From positions 62,001 to 126,000 of the forward strand of contig JABGQA010000088.1 of NCBI GenBank assembly GCA_018644665.1: a stretch of DNA of 64,000 bases. The letters run 5' to 3'. The notes beneath the pieces were generated by a model. It was not told the origin of the DNA. It ran no database searches and saw only the letters and a program-made list of their open reading frames with translations. This document shows, in pieces, positions 47,601 through 54,525 of this stretch; within the stretch, counting starts at the first letter, position 1; each line of letters opens with the position of its first letter. The position numbers and the translations under genes are program-made. This DNA comes from Candidatus Poribacteria bacterium (lineage in GTDB: Bacteria > Poribacteria > WGA-4E > GCA-2687025).

Positions 47601-48279
47601 CGACGTCCCGCTCCATCCGCGCCGTTTCGGGCGGCAGGATGATCCTGTCCTGACGGTTGATCTTGTCGGGATCGATCGATGTCGGGTTGTTCGGCGTGAT
47701 GTCGAGCGCGGGATGGGGCGACACGGACACGGCGCCTCCGCCATCCGCCTGATACGTCGTGATGATGTAGGCGATGTAGAGTCCCGTTTCCGCCGACAAA
47801 TCGAGCCCCAGCTCCACCCAGTCCTTGATCTCCTGGAAGGTGCTGGGTTCGAGCGTCGGGAGGAAGAGATGCTGTGCGATGTAGCGTGAATCCGACGGGA
47901 CCTGCGTCGAGTCGCTGTGCGGGTCTTCGCCCATGACCACCACGGCCCCGCCGACGGCGCCGGCCATGTTGCTGATGGCCAAGGCGTCGCTGGCGACGTG
48001 CACGCCGACGCTCTTCATGAACGAGATCGCGCGCAGGTTCGCCATCTGCGCGCCGTTCAGCCGTGCCGCGCTGAGCGCCTCGTTGTTGGCAAGTTGGGCG
48101 AGTACGCCATGCTCCTGAAGCGGCTTCCCGTGGCGCTCGATGATGTCGAACACTTCGGCAATCGGCGACCCTGGATAGCCTGTAAGCAGATTCACCCGGC
48201 CTTCGAGTCCGCCCTTCACGAGCAGCTCGCAGCCCGTGTAGACGTTCCGGCCGTCCTCTTGAAAGAAGCGGTCCGCCAT
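44689..48279 (-). CDS. Fused indolepyruvate:ferredoxin oxidoreductase-type enzyme
   Basis: 1196 residues, matching the fused aerobic form. Order: N-terminal thiamine-diphosphate pyrimidine domain (NVYTGCELLVKGGLEGRVNL, TGYPGSPIAEVFD); diphosphate-binding domain with GDIGCYSMFTFEPFDH and GDSTFFHSGVIG, where G-D-S...N binds magnesium; an iron-sulfur segment (CEFCLECTRFTGC, CVADLACAKALVC); a gamma-type domain (GVGGMGIGVLSAVLTQAGHR, CDKKGLAIRNGGVYGHL); and a C-terminal helical domain (DWHLRAMRRMKFLRKML). It oxidatively decarboxylates aryl- or branched-chain 2-oxo acids to acyl-CoA, passing electrons to ferredoxin; the exact substrate is not certain. Coupled with aroE. Confidence 0.93.
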   Translation of the reverse strand: MADRFFQEDGRNVYTGCELLVKGGLEGRVNLLTGYPGSPIAEVFDIIERHGKPLQEHGVLAQLANNEALSAARLNGAQMANLRAISFMKSVGVHVASDALAISNMAGAVGGAVVVMGEDPHSDSTQVPSDSRYIAQHLFLPTLEPSTFQEIKDWVELGLDLSAETGLYIAYIITTYQADGGGAVSVSPHPALDITPNNPTSIDPDKINRQDRIILPPETARMERDVVNERFPLILRRARDMGVNRIVHPKPHSQVGFVASGGAYLYLEHALHELGLQGQIPILKMGMSYPIDSEYIFEFAATVDHLIVAEERRPLMEGGIKELLSDAARDGVVEDAPPVWGKRFPFGLDGFPVTQGLNPTIVLSCIIPLLEHVDDVRVTPERLAREKAFVTAPEPPASAFDSTQLSMLPARTPGFCPGCPHRDSGAILERMYLDLADPEYMEKNYGTGPTKVVFHGDIGCYSMFTFEPFDHLMVNLSGMGLGGGGTGAGIDKFITNKQVVFMGDSTFFHSGVIGISDSIKHGQDITYIILDNKTTGMTGHQTTPGLEHDLMGNPTRVQDIEQTLRGLAGTHDSLIVRADPSDHDSFRKLLESTILHDGVKIVIADKECGITHHRKKRREKAKVIAEQGFVRSETHVNITPEACEFCLECTRFTGCPALKIVDTDYGPKIETDRSTCVADLACAKALVCPSFEEVTVERTARPQAQDFPVHPESEPRSADFDDVYNIYSAGVGGMGIGVLSAVLTQAGHRDGYDVRFCDKKGLAIRNGGVYGHLILSKDPETVLSTLIPAGKADVVLGMDALEAARAMDADGKMRLAARDRTRVVLNTAKTDTIPMLIGRADYDAEDIDARVRAQTVDGGYFAADFATVSEKFLGNKIYGNLMLLGTAYQRGLLPFSLDTMLWAIEHSVPARDISANLDAFRIGRVMAEQPERFEADVDQTTEEAIADKSGILRGRHGKRGDKIARVYEEMARGAVNALAELPPDEQRHAAIRIYDMIQYQDAAFARRYVDLVLQVYADDDAARGYAATCAVIHYLHKAMCIKDEVYVAHLLTSEEKRRRDYARYGVEPANGDSIKYTHLNRPVFTIFGRDVEFRMRTRDWHLRAMRRMKFLRKMLPAWHRREREFRDWYIGIVQRFSYADEASYMRMVEALECPEEVRGYRDIRYPTMDVARRRVQKLLDARGVGQSDELDHESAP

Positions 48280-48310
48280 GATGATTCTCTTTCGACCCAG
48301 CGCGCCGGGC

Positions 48311-50044
48311 TCAGGATCGGCGTTTGGGTCTCTTGGCTGACGAAGGCGTCGCGCGCATCAGTTCGCGAGCGTGCGCCTTGCTCGTCTCCGTGGCGCCGCC
48401 GAGCATATTGGCCAGTTCCGCGACGCGGCTTTCCTCGTCCAACTGAGTCGCGGTCGTTCGCGTGCGTTCCCGGTCAACGGTCTTTTCGACTCGGAAGTGC
48501 CTGTCCGCCATCGCGGCGATCTGGGGCAGGTGGGTGATGCACACGACCTGCCGTGACTCCGCCAATTGGCGCAACTTCCGCCCGACCACCGTCGCGGTGG
48601 CGCCCCCGATGCCGGAGTCCACTTCATCGAATACGAGGGTAGATACGCGATCCATTTCACTCAGGACGGTCTTGAGCGCGAGCATCACGCGGGAGATCTC
48701 GCCGCCGGACGCGATCCGGTTCAGCGGCCGCGGAGCTTCGCCCACGTTCGGAGCGATGAGGAACTCCACGTCGTCGACTCCTCCGGCGCCTAATTTGTAG
48801 CTCTTTCCACCCCGCTTTATCAAGCCGTTGGGCGCTTCGACGGGTTCTACGCGCACGTGGAAATCCGCCTTGTCCATGCCGAGCTCACGCAGTTCGGCGG
48901 CGACCGCCTTCTCCAGCCCCTCGGCCGCCGACCGACGCGCGTCGGACAGGGCGAGAGCCTGCTCGGTCGCTTGGCGCAACTCCGCGCGGAGCTCTCCGAC
49001 GAGACGCCGGATGGCATCCGCTCCGCCGGTGATCCGCCGTAGCTTCTCCTTCGCGTCCTCGTGGTAGCGCAACACGTCGGCGATCGTGTCGCCGTACTTC
49101 CGCTTCAATTGATAGATCAGGTCGAGTCGTTCGCCAACCGTCGAGAGTCGCCCTGGGCTCGCGTCGAGTTCGTCGCGGTAGTCGCGCAGTTGCAGCGCGA
49201 TGTCTTCGAGTTCGTAGTACGCCGCGTTGAGGCGGCTCTCCAGGGGCTTTACCGAGTCGTCGAGTTCGCGTAGTCCCTGCAATTCGGTCAGCGCGGCGCG
49301 CAGTTGCTCGAGGACAGCCGCGTCGTCGGACCCGTGCAGTCGCTCCTGCAGCGAATCCGCCGCGTCGTGGATCTTCTCGGCGTTTAGGAGGCGTCGTCGC
49401 TCGGCGTCGAGCTTCTCTTCCTCGCCGTCCCGCAACGCCGCGCGGTCTAGCTCATCCACCTCGTGGGTGAGTAGCTCGCGCTCGCGCTCGGCGGCCCTCT
49501 GATTCTGCTGGTGGTCTCGCAGTTCGCGCCGGAGCGTCAGTATGCGTTCGTGGCATGCCGCGACCGCCGTCCGCAGGCCCTCGACGCCCGCGAAGGCGTC
49601 CACCAGATCCATATGCGTCTGCACGCGGAAGAGAGACTGGTGCTCGTGCTGGCCGTGTATGTCGATGCACGCCTCGCCGACCACGCGAAGCATGGAGTTG
49701 GTGGTTAGGCTGCCGTTGAGCTGCGCCCGGGTGCGCCCGGCGGCGTTCACGCGCCGGGTCACGATCAGGGGCTCGTCGTCGCGCATCTCGATCCCGGCGT
49801 CGTGGAGGAGCCCTCGCACGTCGGCGGGTATCTCGAACTCCAGCGCCGCCTCGACGCGCGCCGCATCTTCACCCGTGCGGACGAGTTCCGGGCCGCTGCG
49901 CTCACCGATCACGAGCCCGAGGGCGCCGAGGATGATGGACTTGCCCGCGCCGGTCTCGCCGGTGAGCACGTTGAACCCCCGCGCGAACTCGAGGGTGAGT
50001 TCGTCGATCACCGCAAGGTTCTTGATGTGGAGTTCATGAAGCAT
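48311..50044 (-). CDS. recN: DNA repair protein RecN
   Basis: 577 residues. SMC-like: N-terminal MLHELHIKNLAVIDELTLEF and Walker A TGETGAGKSIILGAL near residues 32-46, a long coiled-coil centre (about 150-370; ERERELLTHEVDELDRAALR and similar), and a C-terminal half with the signature region LNRIASGGEISRVMLALKTV and Walker B TLVFDEVDSGIGGATA. RecN acts early in double-strand-break repair. Sits four bases after nadK on the minus strand; nadK-recN adjacency is common in bacteria, supporting both calls. Confidence 0.97.
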   Translation of the reverse strand: MLHELHIKNLAVIDELTLEFARGFNVLTGETGAGKSIILGALGLVIGERSGPELVRTGEDAARVEAALEFEIPADVRGLLHDAGIEMRDDEPLIVTRRVNAAGRTRAQLNGSLTTNSMLRVVGEACIDIHGQHEHQSLFRVQTHMDLVDAFAGVEGLRTAVAACHERILTLRRELRDHQQNQRAAERERELLTHEVDELDRAALRDGEEEKLDAERRRLLNAEKIHDAADSLQERLHGSDDAAVLEQLRAALTELQGLRELDDSVKPLESRLNAAYYELEDIALQLRDYRDELDASPGRLSTVGERLDLIYQLKRKYGDTIADVLRYHEDAKEKLRRITGGADAIRRLVGELRAELRQATEQALALSDARRSAAEGLEKAVAAELRELGMDKADFHVRVEPVEAPNGLIKRGGKSYKLGAGGVDDVEFLIAPNVGEAPRPLNRIASGGEISRVMLALKTVLSEMDRVSTLVFDEVDSGIGGATATVVGRKLRQLAESRQVVCITHLPQIAAMADRHFRVEKTVDRERTRTTATQLDEESRVAELANMLGGATETSKAHARELMRATPSSAKRPKRRS

Positions 50045-50047
50045 AGT

Positions 50048-50926
50048 CTAGCTTCGCGGCAGATCGCCCAGGTGCAGCTTCGCGCGTACGACGCCGAAGA
50101 AATCGCGCTCCCGCGACCGAATGAGGGTCAGCGCTTTGTCGGCGCGCCGGGCCCGAATCTCACTGCCCTCCACCAGAGAGTGCTGCTCCTGTCCGTCCGC
50201 GCGGAGCACGCCACTCGGAGTGGTGGAAGTGACCGTGAGCGTAATGTGACACGACGCGGGCATGACAATGGGCCGCATAGCGAGGACGAACGCCGAAATG
50301 GGCGTGAGCAGTAGCACATCGCAACCGGGGTGTATGAGCGGCCCGCCTGCCGCGACAGAGTGCGCCGTCGACCCGGTCGGCGTAGCGACGATCATGCCGT
50401 CTCCGCGGAACGAGAACAGCCGTCCGCCGTCCGCGGACACTTCCAGCGACAGAAGGTGCGCGTTCTCCCGCACGACGATGTCGTTCAGCGCGTAGCCATG
50501 CGCCTGTCGCGTCTCGTCGACAACGACTTCGTACTCGATCATCGCACGTTGCTCGGTTTCGTAGTCACCGCGCAGCACGCGATCCAACGCGCTTTCCGTT
50601 TCGTCGCGCGTGAAGGCGGTAAGGAACCCGAGGTGTCCCATGTTCACCGCAAGGATAGGCACGTTCTCGGAGCCGGTCGTGCGCGCGACTCCCAAGAGCG
50701 TGCCGTCGCCCCCGAGGACCACGAGCGTGTCAGCTCCCGCGACGACCTCCGCGCATGGGTGGAGAGGCATCGCCGGCGCCGGAGGGGGGTCTACTACTAC
50801 GTCGGCGACGGCCACGGAGACCTCGGCCCCGCGGTCTTCCAGCCACGCGGAGGCCCGTTCCGCTACGCCGAAGGCGTCCTTCAGCTTCGGATTCACGATG
50901 AAGCCGATGCGGCGTGGAGTCGTCAT
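50048..50926 (-). CDS. nadK: NAD kinase
   Basis: 292 residues from ATG 50926. The catalytic GGDGT motif is in TLVVLGGDGTLLGVARTTGS, followed by NMGHLGFLTAF; the NAD-binding NDIVVREN (conserved N-D/E) and TPTGSTAHSVAAGGPLIHP are all present. It phosphorylates NAD to NADP. Longer extension to 51526 in this frame overlaps the DedA gene and is not used. The start shares one base with the dedA stop (TGATG), so translation is coupled. Confidence 0.97.
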   Translation of the reverse strand: MTTPRRIGFIVNPKLKDAFGVAERASAWLEDRGAEVSVAVADVVVDPPPAPAMPLHPCAEVVAGADTLVVLGGDGTLLGVARTTGSENVPILAVNMGHLGFLTAFTRDETESALDRVLRGDYETEQRAMIEYEVVVDETRQAHGYALNDIVVRENAHLLSLEVSADGGRLFSFRGDGMIVATPTGSTAHSVAAGGPLIHPGCDVLLLTPISAFVLAMRPIVMPASCHITLTVTSTTPSGVLRADGQEQHSLVEGSEIRARRADKALTLIRSRERDFFGVVRAKLHLGDLPRS

Positions 50927-51582
50927 CACAAGACCATCTTTACCACGACGAAGCCGCCGATGAGCAGCACGGTGAAGACCACCACGAGCATGTCGAAATA
51001 CCGGTCCACCCACGGCATGATCGCTGGCCCGGCCACGCGCAGCAGACCGCCCTCTAGGAAGAACCGCGCCCCGCGTCCGACACACGACGCCCCGATCAAG
51101 ACCGGCAGCGCCACCGTTCCATTCCATCCCGCGAGTATCGTGAACACCTTGTAGGGTATCGGGGTGAAGCCCGCGACCACGATGGCCGCGAAGCCGTTCT
51201 CGCCGTACCTGGCGAGCACTTCCTCCACCTCGTGCGTGATCCCATAGAATTCGAAGATCGCGCGGCCCACGGTGCCATAGAGGAAATAGCCAATCGCCCA
51301 GCCACCCACACCCCCGATGACCGAGCCCAGGGTGCAGATGAACGCGAACCGCAACGCCCGCTTCGGCGCCGACGCGCCCAGAGGCAGCAGCAGCACATCC
51401 GGCGGTATCGGGAAGAACGACGACTCCATCGCCGCGATCAGGAAGAGCCACGCCGACGCGTGCCGCGATTCCGCCCGGGCCTCCACCCACGCCTTCACGC
51501 GCCGAACGTGCCGGAAGACGCCCCAACCTTCCACGTGAACGGCCGGTTCCGGCGCCGCGTCGTTCGGTGTCTCGTCTTCCAT
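50926..51582 (-). CDS. DedA/VTT-family membrane protein (YqaA-like)
   Basis: 218 residues from ATG 51582, with GGAGAGG upstream (an ATG 12 codons earlier is possible). After a charged 45-residue N-terminus come about four to five membrane segments. Family markers include ESSFFPIPPDVLLLPLGASA, a G-rich GSVIGGVGGWAIGYFLYG segment and AGFTPIPYKVFTILAGW with the conserved F/R-T-P-I-P-Y loop. YqaA/DedA proteins are implicated in lipid scrambling and envelope homeostasis. It opens the minus-strand operon, about 100 bases from the divergent htrA promoter. Confidence 0.88.
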   Translation of the reverse strand: MEDETPNDAAPEPAVHVEGWGVFRHVRRVKAWVEARAESRHASAWLFLIAAMESSFFPIPPDVLLLPLGASAPKRALRFAFICTLGSVIGGVGGWAIGYFLYGTVGRAIFEFYGITHEVEEVLARYGENGFAAIVVAGFTPIPYKVFTILAGWNGTVALPVLIGASCVGRGARFFLEGGLLRVAGPAIMPWVDRYFDMLVVVFTVLLIGGFVVVKMVL

Positions 51583-51682
51583 CCAGGCCTCTCCAATGCC
51601 GGGCGTCCCGGCGGGCAATTCGCCCTATAGTGCCGTGGCGCGTCCGTGCGTGGCAAGCGTCGGAACGGCGGGAACCCTTTCA

Positions 51683-51711
51683 TTGACTGCGTTCGGGCGG
51701 GTCCGTATAAT
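51683..51711 (+). promoter_or_regulatory. Near-consensus sigma-70 promoter of htrA
   Basis: TTGACT (51683-51688), 17-base spacer, perfect TATAAT (51706-51711). Transcription would begin near 51718, about 48 bases before the htrA ATG at 51766, which has AGGA with six-base spacing. Confidence 0.8.
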
Positions 51712-51765
51712 GCCGCATCGTCCTGCCCTTCGATCACCGACGCCATCGCCGCGCGAGGATTCCCC

Positions 51766-53484
51766 ATGCAAGCCGTCCGTCGGGAACGCTGCTGGGGGAG
51801 GAATGGGGTAGGTGCGGATTGCCCGCCACCGTCGCAGGTCGCCAGACACAGCGTTGAGCCGTGTGACCACCGGATTCCTTCCCCTCGCAGGGGAAGGCTA
51901 GGATGGGGTCCAGGTTGCGCCGGCGCCACGCGCACGCCTGTACGACCCATCTGCGTCGGTGGTGGCCAACATGCTGATCTTCGACGTCGCGCGTCGACAA
52001 GGCGTGGACCCCATCTCAATCTTCCCCTGCTAGGGGAAGACGTTCGCTGCTCTGCGCCTGGCGTAGGGGCGCTGCTTGTTGCTGCGTTGCTGTTGCTCGC
52101 TTCATGCTTGTCCAGCGCGACGGCGCACGAGGCGGGGCAGCCGCTCTCGCCTGGAGCGGTCGTGCAGGCGTTCGAATCCGCCCTCGTGGACGTCGTGCGC
52201 GAGAGCCGAGAGTCCGTAGTCGCCATACGGGCACAGGACGTCACGACGCCCGTGGCGGCGAGCCCGAGACTGCGTGGACGCCGCATTCCCCACACGAGCG
52301 GGGCTGGGTTCTTCATCCATCCCGACGGCTACATCCTCACGAACGATCACGTCGTGCACGACGCGGTCGACATCTACGTCACCCTGTCCGGCGGCGAGCG
52401 GCTCGAAGCCACGTTGACAGGGACCGACGCGAACACGGACCTCGCGGTCATCAAGGTGGAACTGGACGAGCCCGCCCGTGTGATGCCTCCCGGCGACTCG
52501 GACGCCGCGCAGGTCGGGCAATTCGTCATCAGCCTCGGCAACCCGCTCAGTCTCGACTTCTCCGCGAACATCGGAATCATCAGCGCCAAGGGCCGCGGCA
52601 ATCTCATCGGTGGCGGCGACGGCGACCTCATCCGCTATCAGGACTTCATCCAGACCGACGCTTACATGAACCGTGGCAACAGCGGCGGGCCTCTCATCAA
52701 CTTGCGGGGCGAGGCCATCGGCGTGAACTCTATGATCCGCACGCAGGGCCGCGACTCCGACGAGTACATTGGCCTCGGCTTCGCGATACCGATGAAGATC
52801 GCGGCCTCAGTGAGCGCGGACATCATCGAACACGGACACGTGATCCGTGGGTGGCTGGGCATCGAATTCAGGTCGACGCCCGAGGGAATCCGCGTGCTGC
52901 GCGTTGTCCCCGGGTCGCCCGCGCAGGTTGGCGACCTTCGCGCTGGAGATGTCATCACGGCTGTCGACGGCGTGGACCTCCGCGGCGGGGCTCCGCACGT
53001 CGAGCCAGCGTTCAAGTGGACGATCGCCACGGCTCCACTGGACACGGGAATCCCCTTCGCAATATCGAGGGACGGGACGTCCGAGACGCTGACCGTCGCC
53101 CTCCAGCAGATGCCGGACGAGTATTCGGGCGTAACGCGCCTGAGATTCCCGCTCGTGTCGGCGCTCGGTGTGCGCGTACGGCCTCTGCCGGCTGAGGCGG
53201 CCGTGGTGCACGGCTTCGACAAGGGTGACGAGGGTCTCATCATCGAGGACGTCAGCCGAGACGGCGTGGCTGCCGCGGCCGGCGTTGGGCGCGGCGCGCT
53301 GATCGTCTCGGTCGGAGGCCTGACGGTATACACGACCGAGTCACTGGAGGCGACGCTGCGGCATGCTGCCGGGAGTTCGAGCCGGCCGATCTCCATTGAG
53401 ATCAAGCTGCGCAACACGGCAGGGACGAAGAAGCTCGCGATACCGTCCGAACCTTTCCGCAAGCTGCTCGAAGACAAAGACTAG
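51766..53484 (+). CDS. HtrA/DegP-like periplasmic serine protease with two PDZ domains; leader disrupted by an insertion
   Basis: 572 residues from ATG 51766. Trypsin-like domain with catalytic His195 (ILTNDHVVHDA), Asp225 (TDLAVIKVEL) and Ser306 (MNRGNSGGPLINLRG), then PDZ1 (about 365-455; IRGWLGIEFRSTP, PGSPAQVGDLRAGDVITAVD) and PDZ2 (about 480-560; LIIEDVSRDGVAAAAGVGRG). The protease is intact, but the N-terminus reads MQAVRRERC, then about 86 residues encoded by an inserted element, then a hydrophobic stretch ending LLASC. Without the insert, the leader would be a standard lipoprotein signal. Export of the present form is doubtful unless an internal start is used; none of ATG/GTG/TTG is well placed. 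Co-transcribed with the next two genes. Confidence 0.9.
   Translation: MQAVRRERCWGRNGVGADCPPPSQVARHSVEPCDHRIPSPRRGRLGWGPGCAGATRTPVRPICVGGGQHADLRRRASTRRGPHLNLPLLGEDVRCSAPGVGALLVAALLLLASCLSSATAHEAGQPLSPGAVVQAFESALVDVVRESRESVVAIRAQDVTTPVAASPRLRGRRIPHTSGAGFFIHPDGYILTNDHVVHDAVDIYVTLSGGERLEATLTGTDANTDLAVIKVELDEPARVMPPGDSDAAQVGQFVISLGNPLSLDFSANIGIISAKGRGNLIGGGDGDLIRYQDFIQTDAYMNRGNSGGPLINLRGEAIGVNSMIRTQGRDSDEYIGLGFAIPMKIAASVSADIIEHGHVIRGWLGIEFRSTPEGIRVLRVVPGSPAQVGDLRAGDVITAVDGVDLRGGAPHVEPAFKWTIATAPLDTGIPFAISRDGTSETLTVALQQMPDEYSGVTRLRFPLVSALGVRVRPLPAEAAVVHGFDKGDEGLIIEDVSRDGVAAAAGVGRGALIVSVGGLTVYTTESLEATLRHAAGSSSRPISIEIKLRNTAGTKKLAIPSEPFRKLLEDKD
51794..52051. mobile_element. Small hairpin-bearing insertion (MITE/REP-like) in the htrA leader
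   Basis: About 258 bp bounded by the direct repeat CGCTGCT (51787-51793 and 52045-52051), which looks like a target-site duplication. Inside are two perfect 8-bp hairpins, CTTCCCCT-cgc-AGGGGAAG (51878-51896) and CTTCCCCT-gct-AGGGGAAG (52021-52039), and larger inverted arms: GCAGGGGAAGGCTAGGATGG onward at 51887 is the approximate reverse complement of CCATCTCAATCTTCCCCTGC ending 52030. A third, degenerate unit (CTGGGGGAGGAATGGGGT) is at the left end. No transposase. The length is a multiple of three, so the htrA frame is preserved. Confidence 0.75.
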
Positions 53485-53501
53485 ACGCGGGAACATGGAA
53501 A

Positions 53502-54494
53502 ATGTCAGCGGCGACGAACGAACGACAGGTCGGCATCGGCATCATCGGGTTGGGCCGCCATGGAGAGCGCTACGCCAACCACACTCTCGCCGGAGACGCT
53601 CCCGGCGCGCGGCTCGTGGCCGTGCAACGGCGTGACGCCGCCCAGGGGCAGGCGTTCGCTGAGGAGCACGGTCTCCGCTTCCACGCGGACGCGGACGCCC
53701 TGCTCGCGGACCCGGCAGTGGACGCGGTCATCATCACGACGCCGACGAAGCAGCATCTGCCGATGGCGGAGTTGGCCGTCGCCGCGGGCAAGCACATCCT
53801 CTGTGAAAAGCCGATGGCGCGCTCCGTGGCGGAATGCCGCGCGATGCGCGACGCCGCGCGAAACGCGGGGCTACAAGCCACAATAGGTCAGACGATGCGC
53901 TTCGCGCCGATACTCGGTGTCCTGCGCGACAAGCTGCCCGACGTCGGCGACCTCTACGCCCTGCACGCCTGCATGCGCCAGGAGCGCTCGCCGACGGCGT
54001 GGCATATGGACGCGGACCTGGCGGGTGGCGGGGTGGTGGTCGAGGTGGGCGTACACCTGTTCGACGCCGTGCGTTATCTGACCGGGCGCAACTTCACGCG
54101 CGTCTCCGGCGAGATGCGCGACACCTACGACGCGGGCGTGGAGACGTACGCCACCGGCATTGGATGGCTCGACGGCGGCGCGACATCCAGCTTCGAGATC
54201 GCGAAGACCGTGAACGGCCGCCTGTCGCGGTTCGAGGCGGTCGGCTCCGAGGGCGCGCTGATCGCCAATCTCACGACGAACACGCTCGAACGCATCCACG
54301 AGCGGAACGTCATTCCGATCGACGTTCCCGACAACATCCCGACGATACCGATACTCGTGCAGGGGTTCTGTGAGGCGATACTGCACGGGTCTCCCGTGCC
54401 GGTGACGGCGGACGACGGGGTGCACACCCTCGCAGTGTGCGAAGCCTTCTACGCCTCCGTCCAGAGCGGCGTCGCCACCGACGTACGGACCTGA
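53502..54494 (+). CDS. Gfo/Idh/MocA-family NAD(P)-dependent oxidoreductase
   Basis: 330 residues. N-terminal Rossmann fold with VGIGIIGLGRHGERYANHTL (G-x-G-x-x-G), then ADALLADPAVDAVIITTPTK and the family hallmark AAGKHILCEKPMARSVAECR, whose E-K-P lysine is catalytic. The C-terminal beta-sheet domain includes GGGVVVEVGVHLFDAVRYLT with the conserved D/G-x-H-x-x-D. It oxidises sugars, inositols or related polyols. Eighteen bases after htrA and 31 before an enolase-superfamily gene, with which it probably forms a carbohydrate-acid catabolic pair. Confidence 0.93.
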   Translation: MSAATNERQVGIGIIGLGRHGERYANHTLAGDAPGARLVAVQRRDAAQGQAFAEEHGLRFHADADALLADPAVDAVIITTPTKQHLPMAELAVAAGKHILCEKPMARSVAECRAMRDAARNAGLQATIGQTMRFAPILGVLRDKLPDVGDLYALHACMRQERSPTAWHMDADLAGGGVVVEVGVHLFDAVRYLTGRNFTRVSGEMRDTYDAGVETYATGIGWLDGGATSSFEIAKTVNGRLSRFEAVGSEGALIANLTTNTLERIHERNVIPIDVPDNIPTIPILVQGFCEAILHGSPVPVTADDGVHTLAVCEAFYASVQSGVATDVRT

Positions 54495-54525
54495 CGCGAA
54501 GCGCACGAGCGAGGAAGACATCTCC

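Noticed and set aside
50927-51526. Extension of the nadK frame to 51526
   Set aside because: It overlaps the DedA gene in another frame and lacks any NAD-kinase similarity; ATG 50926 is coupled to the dedA stop.
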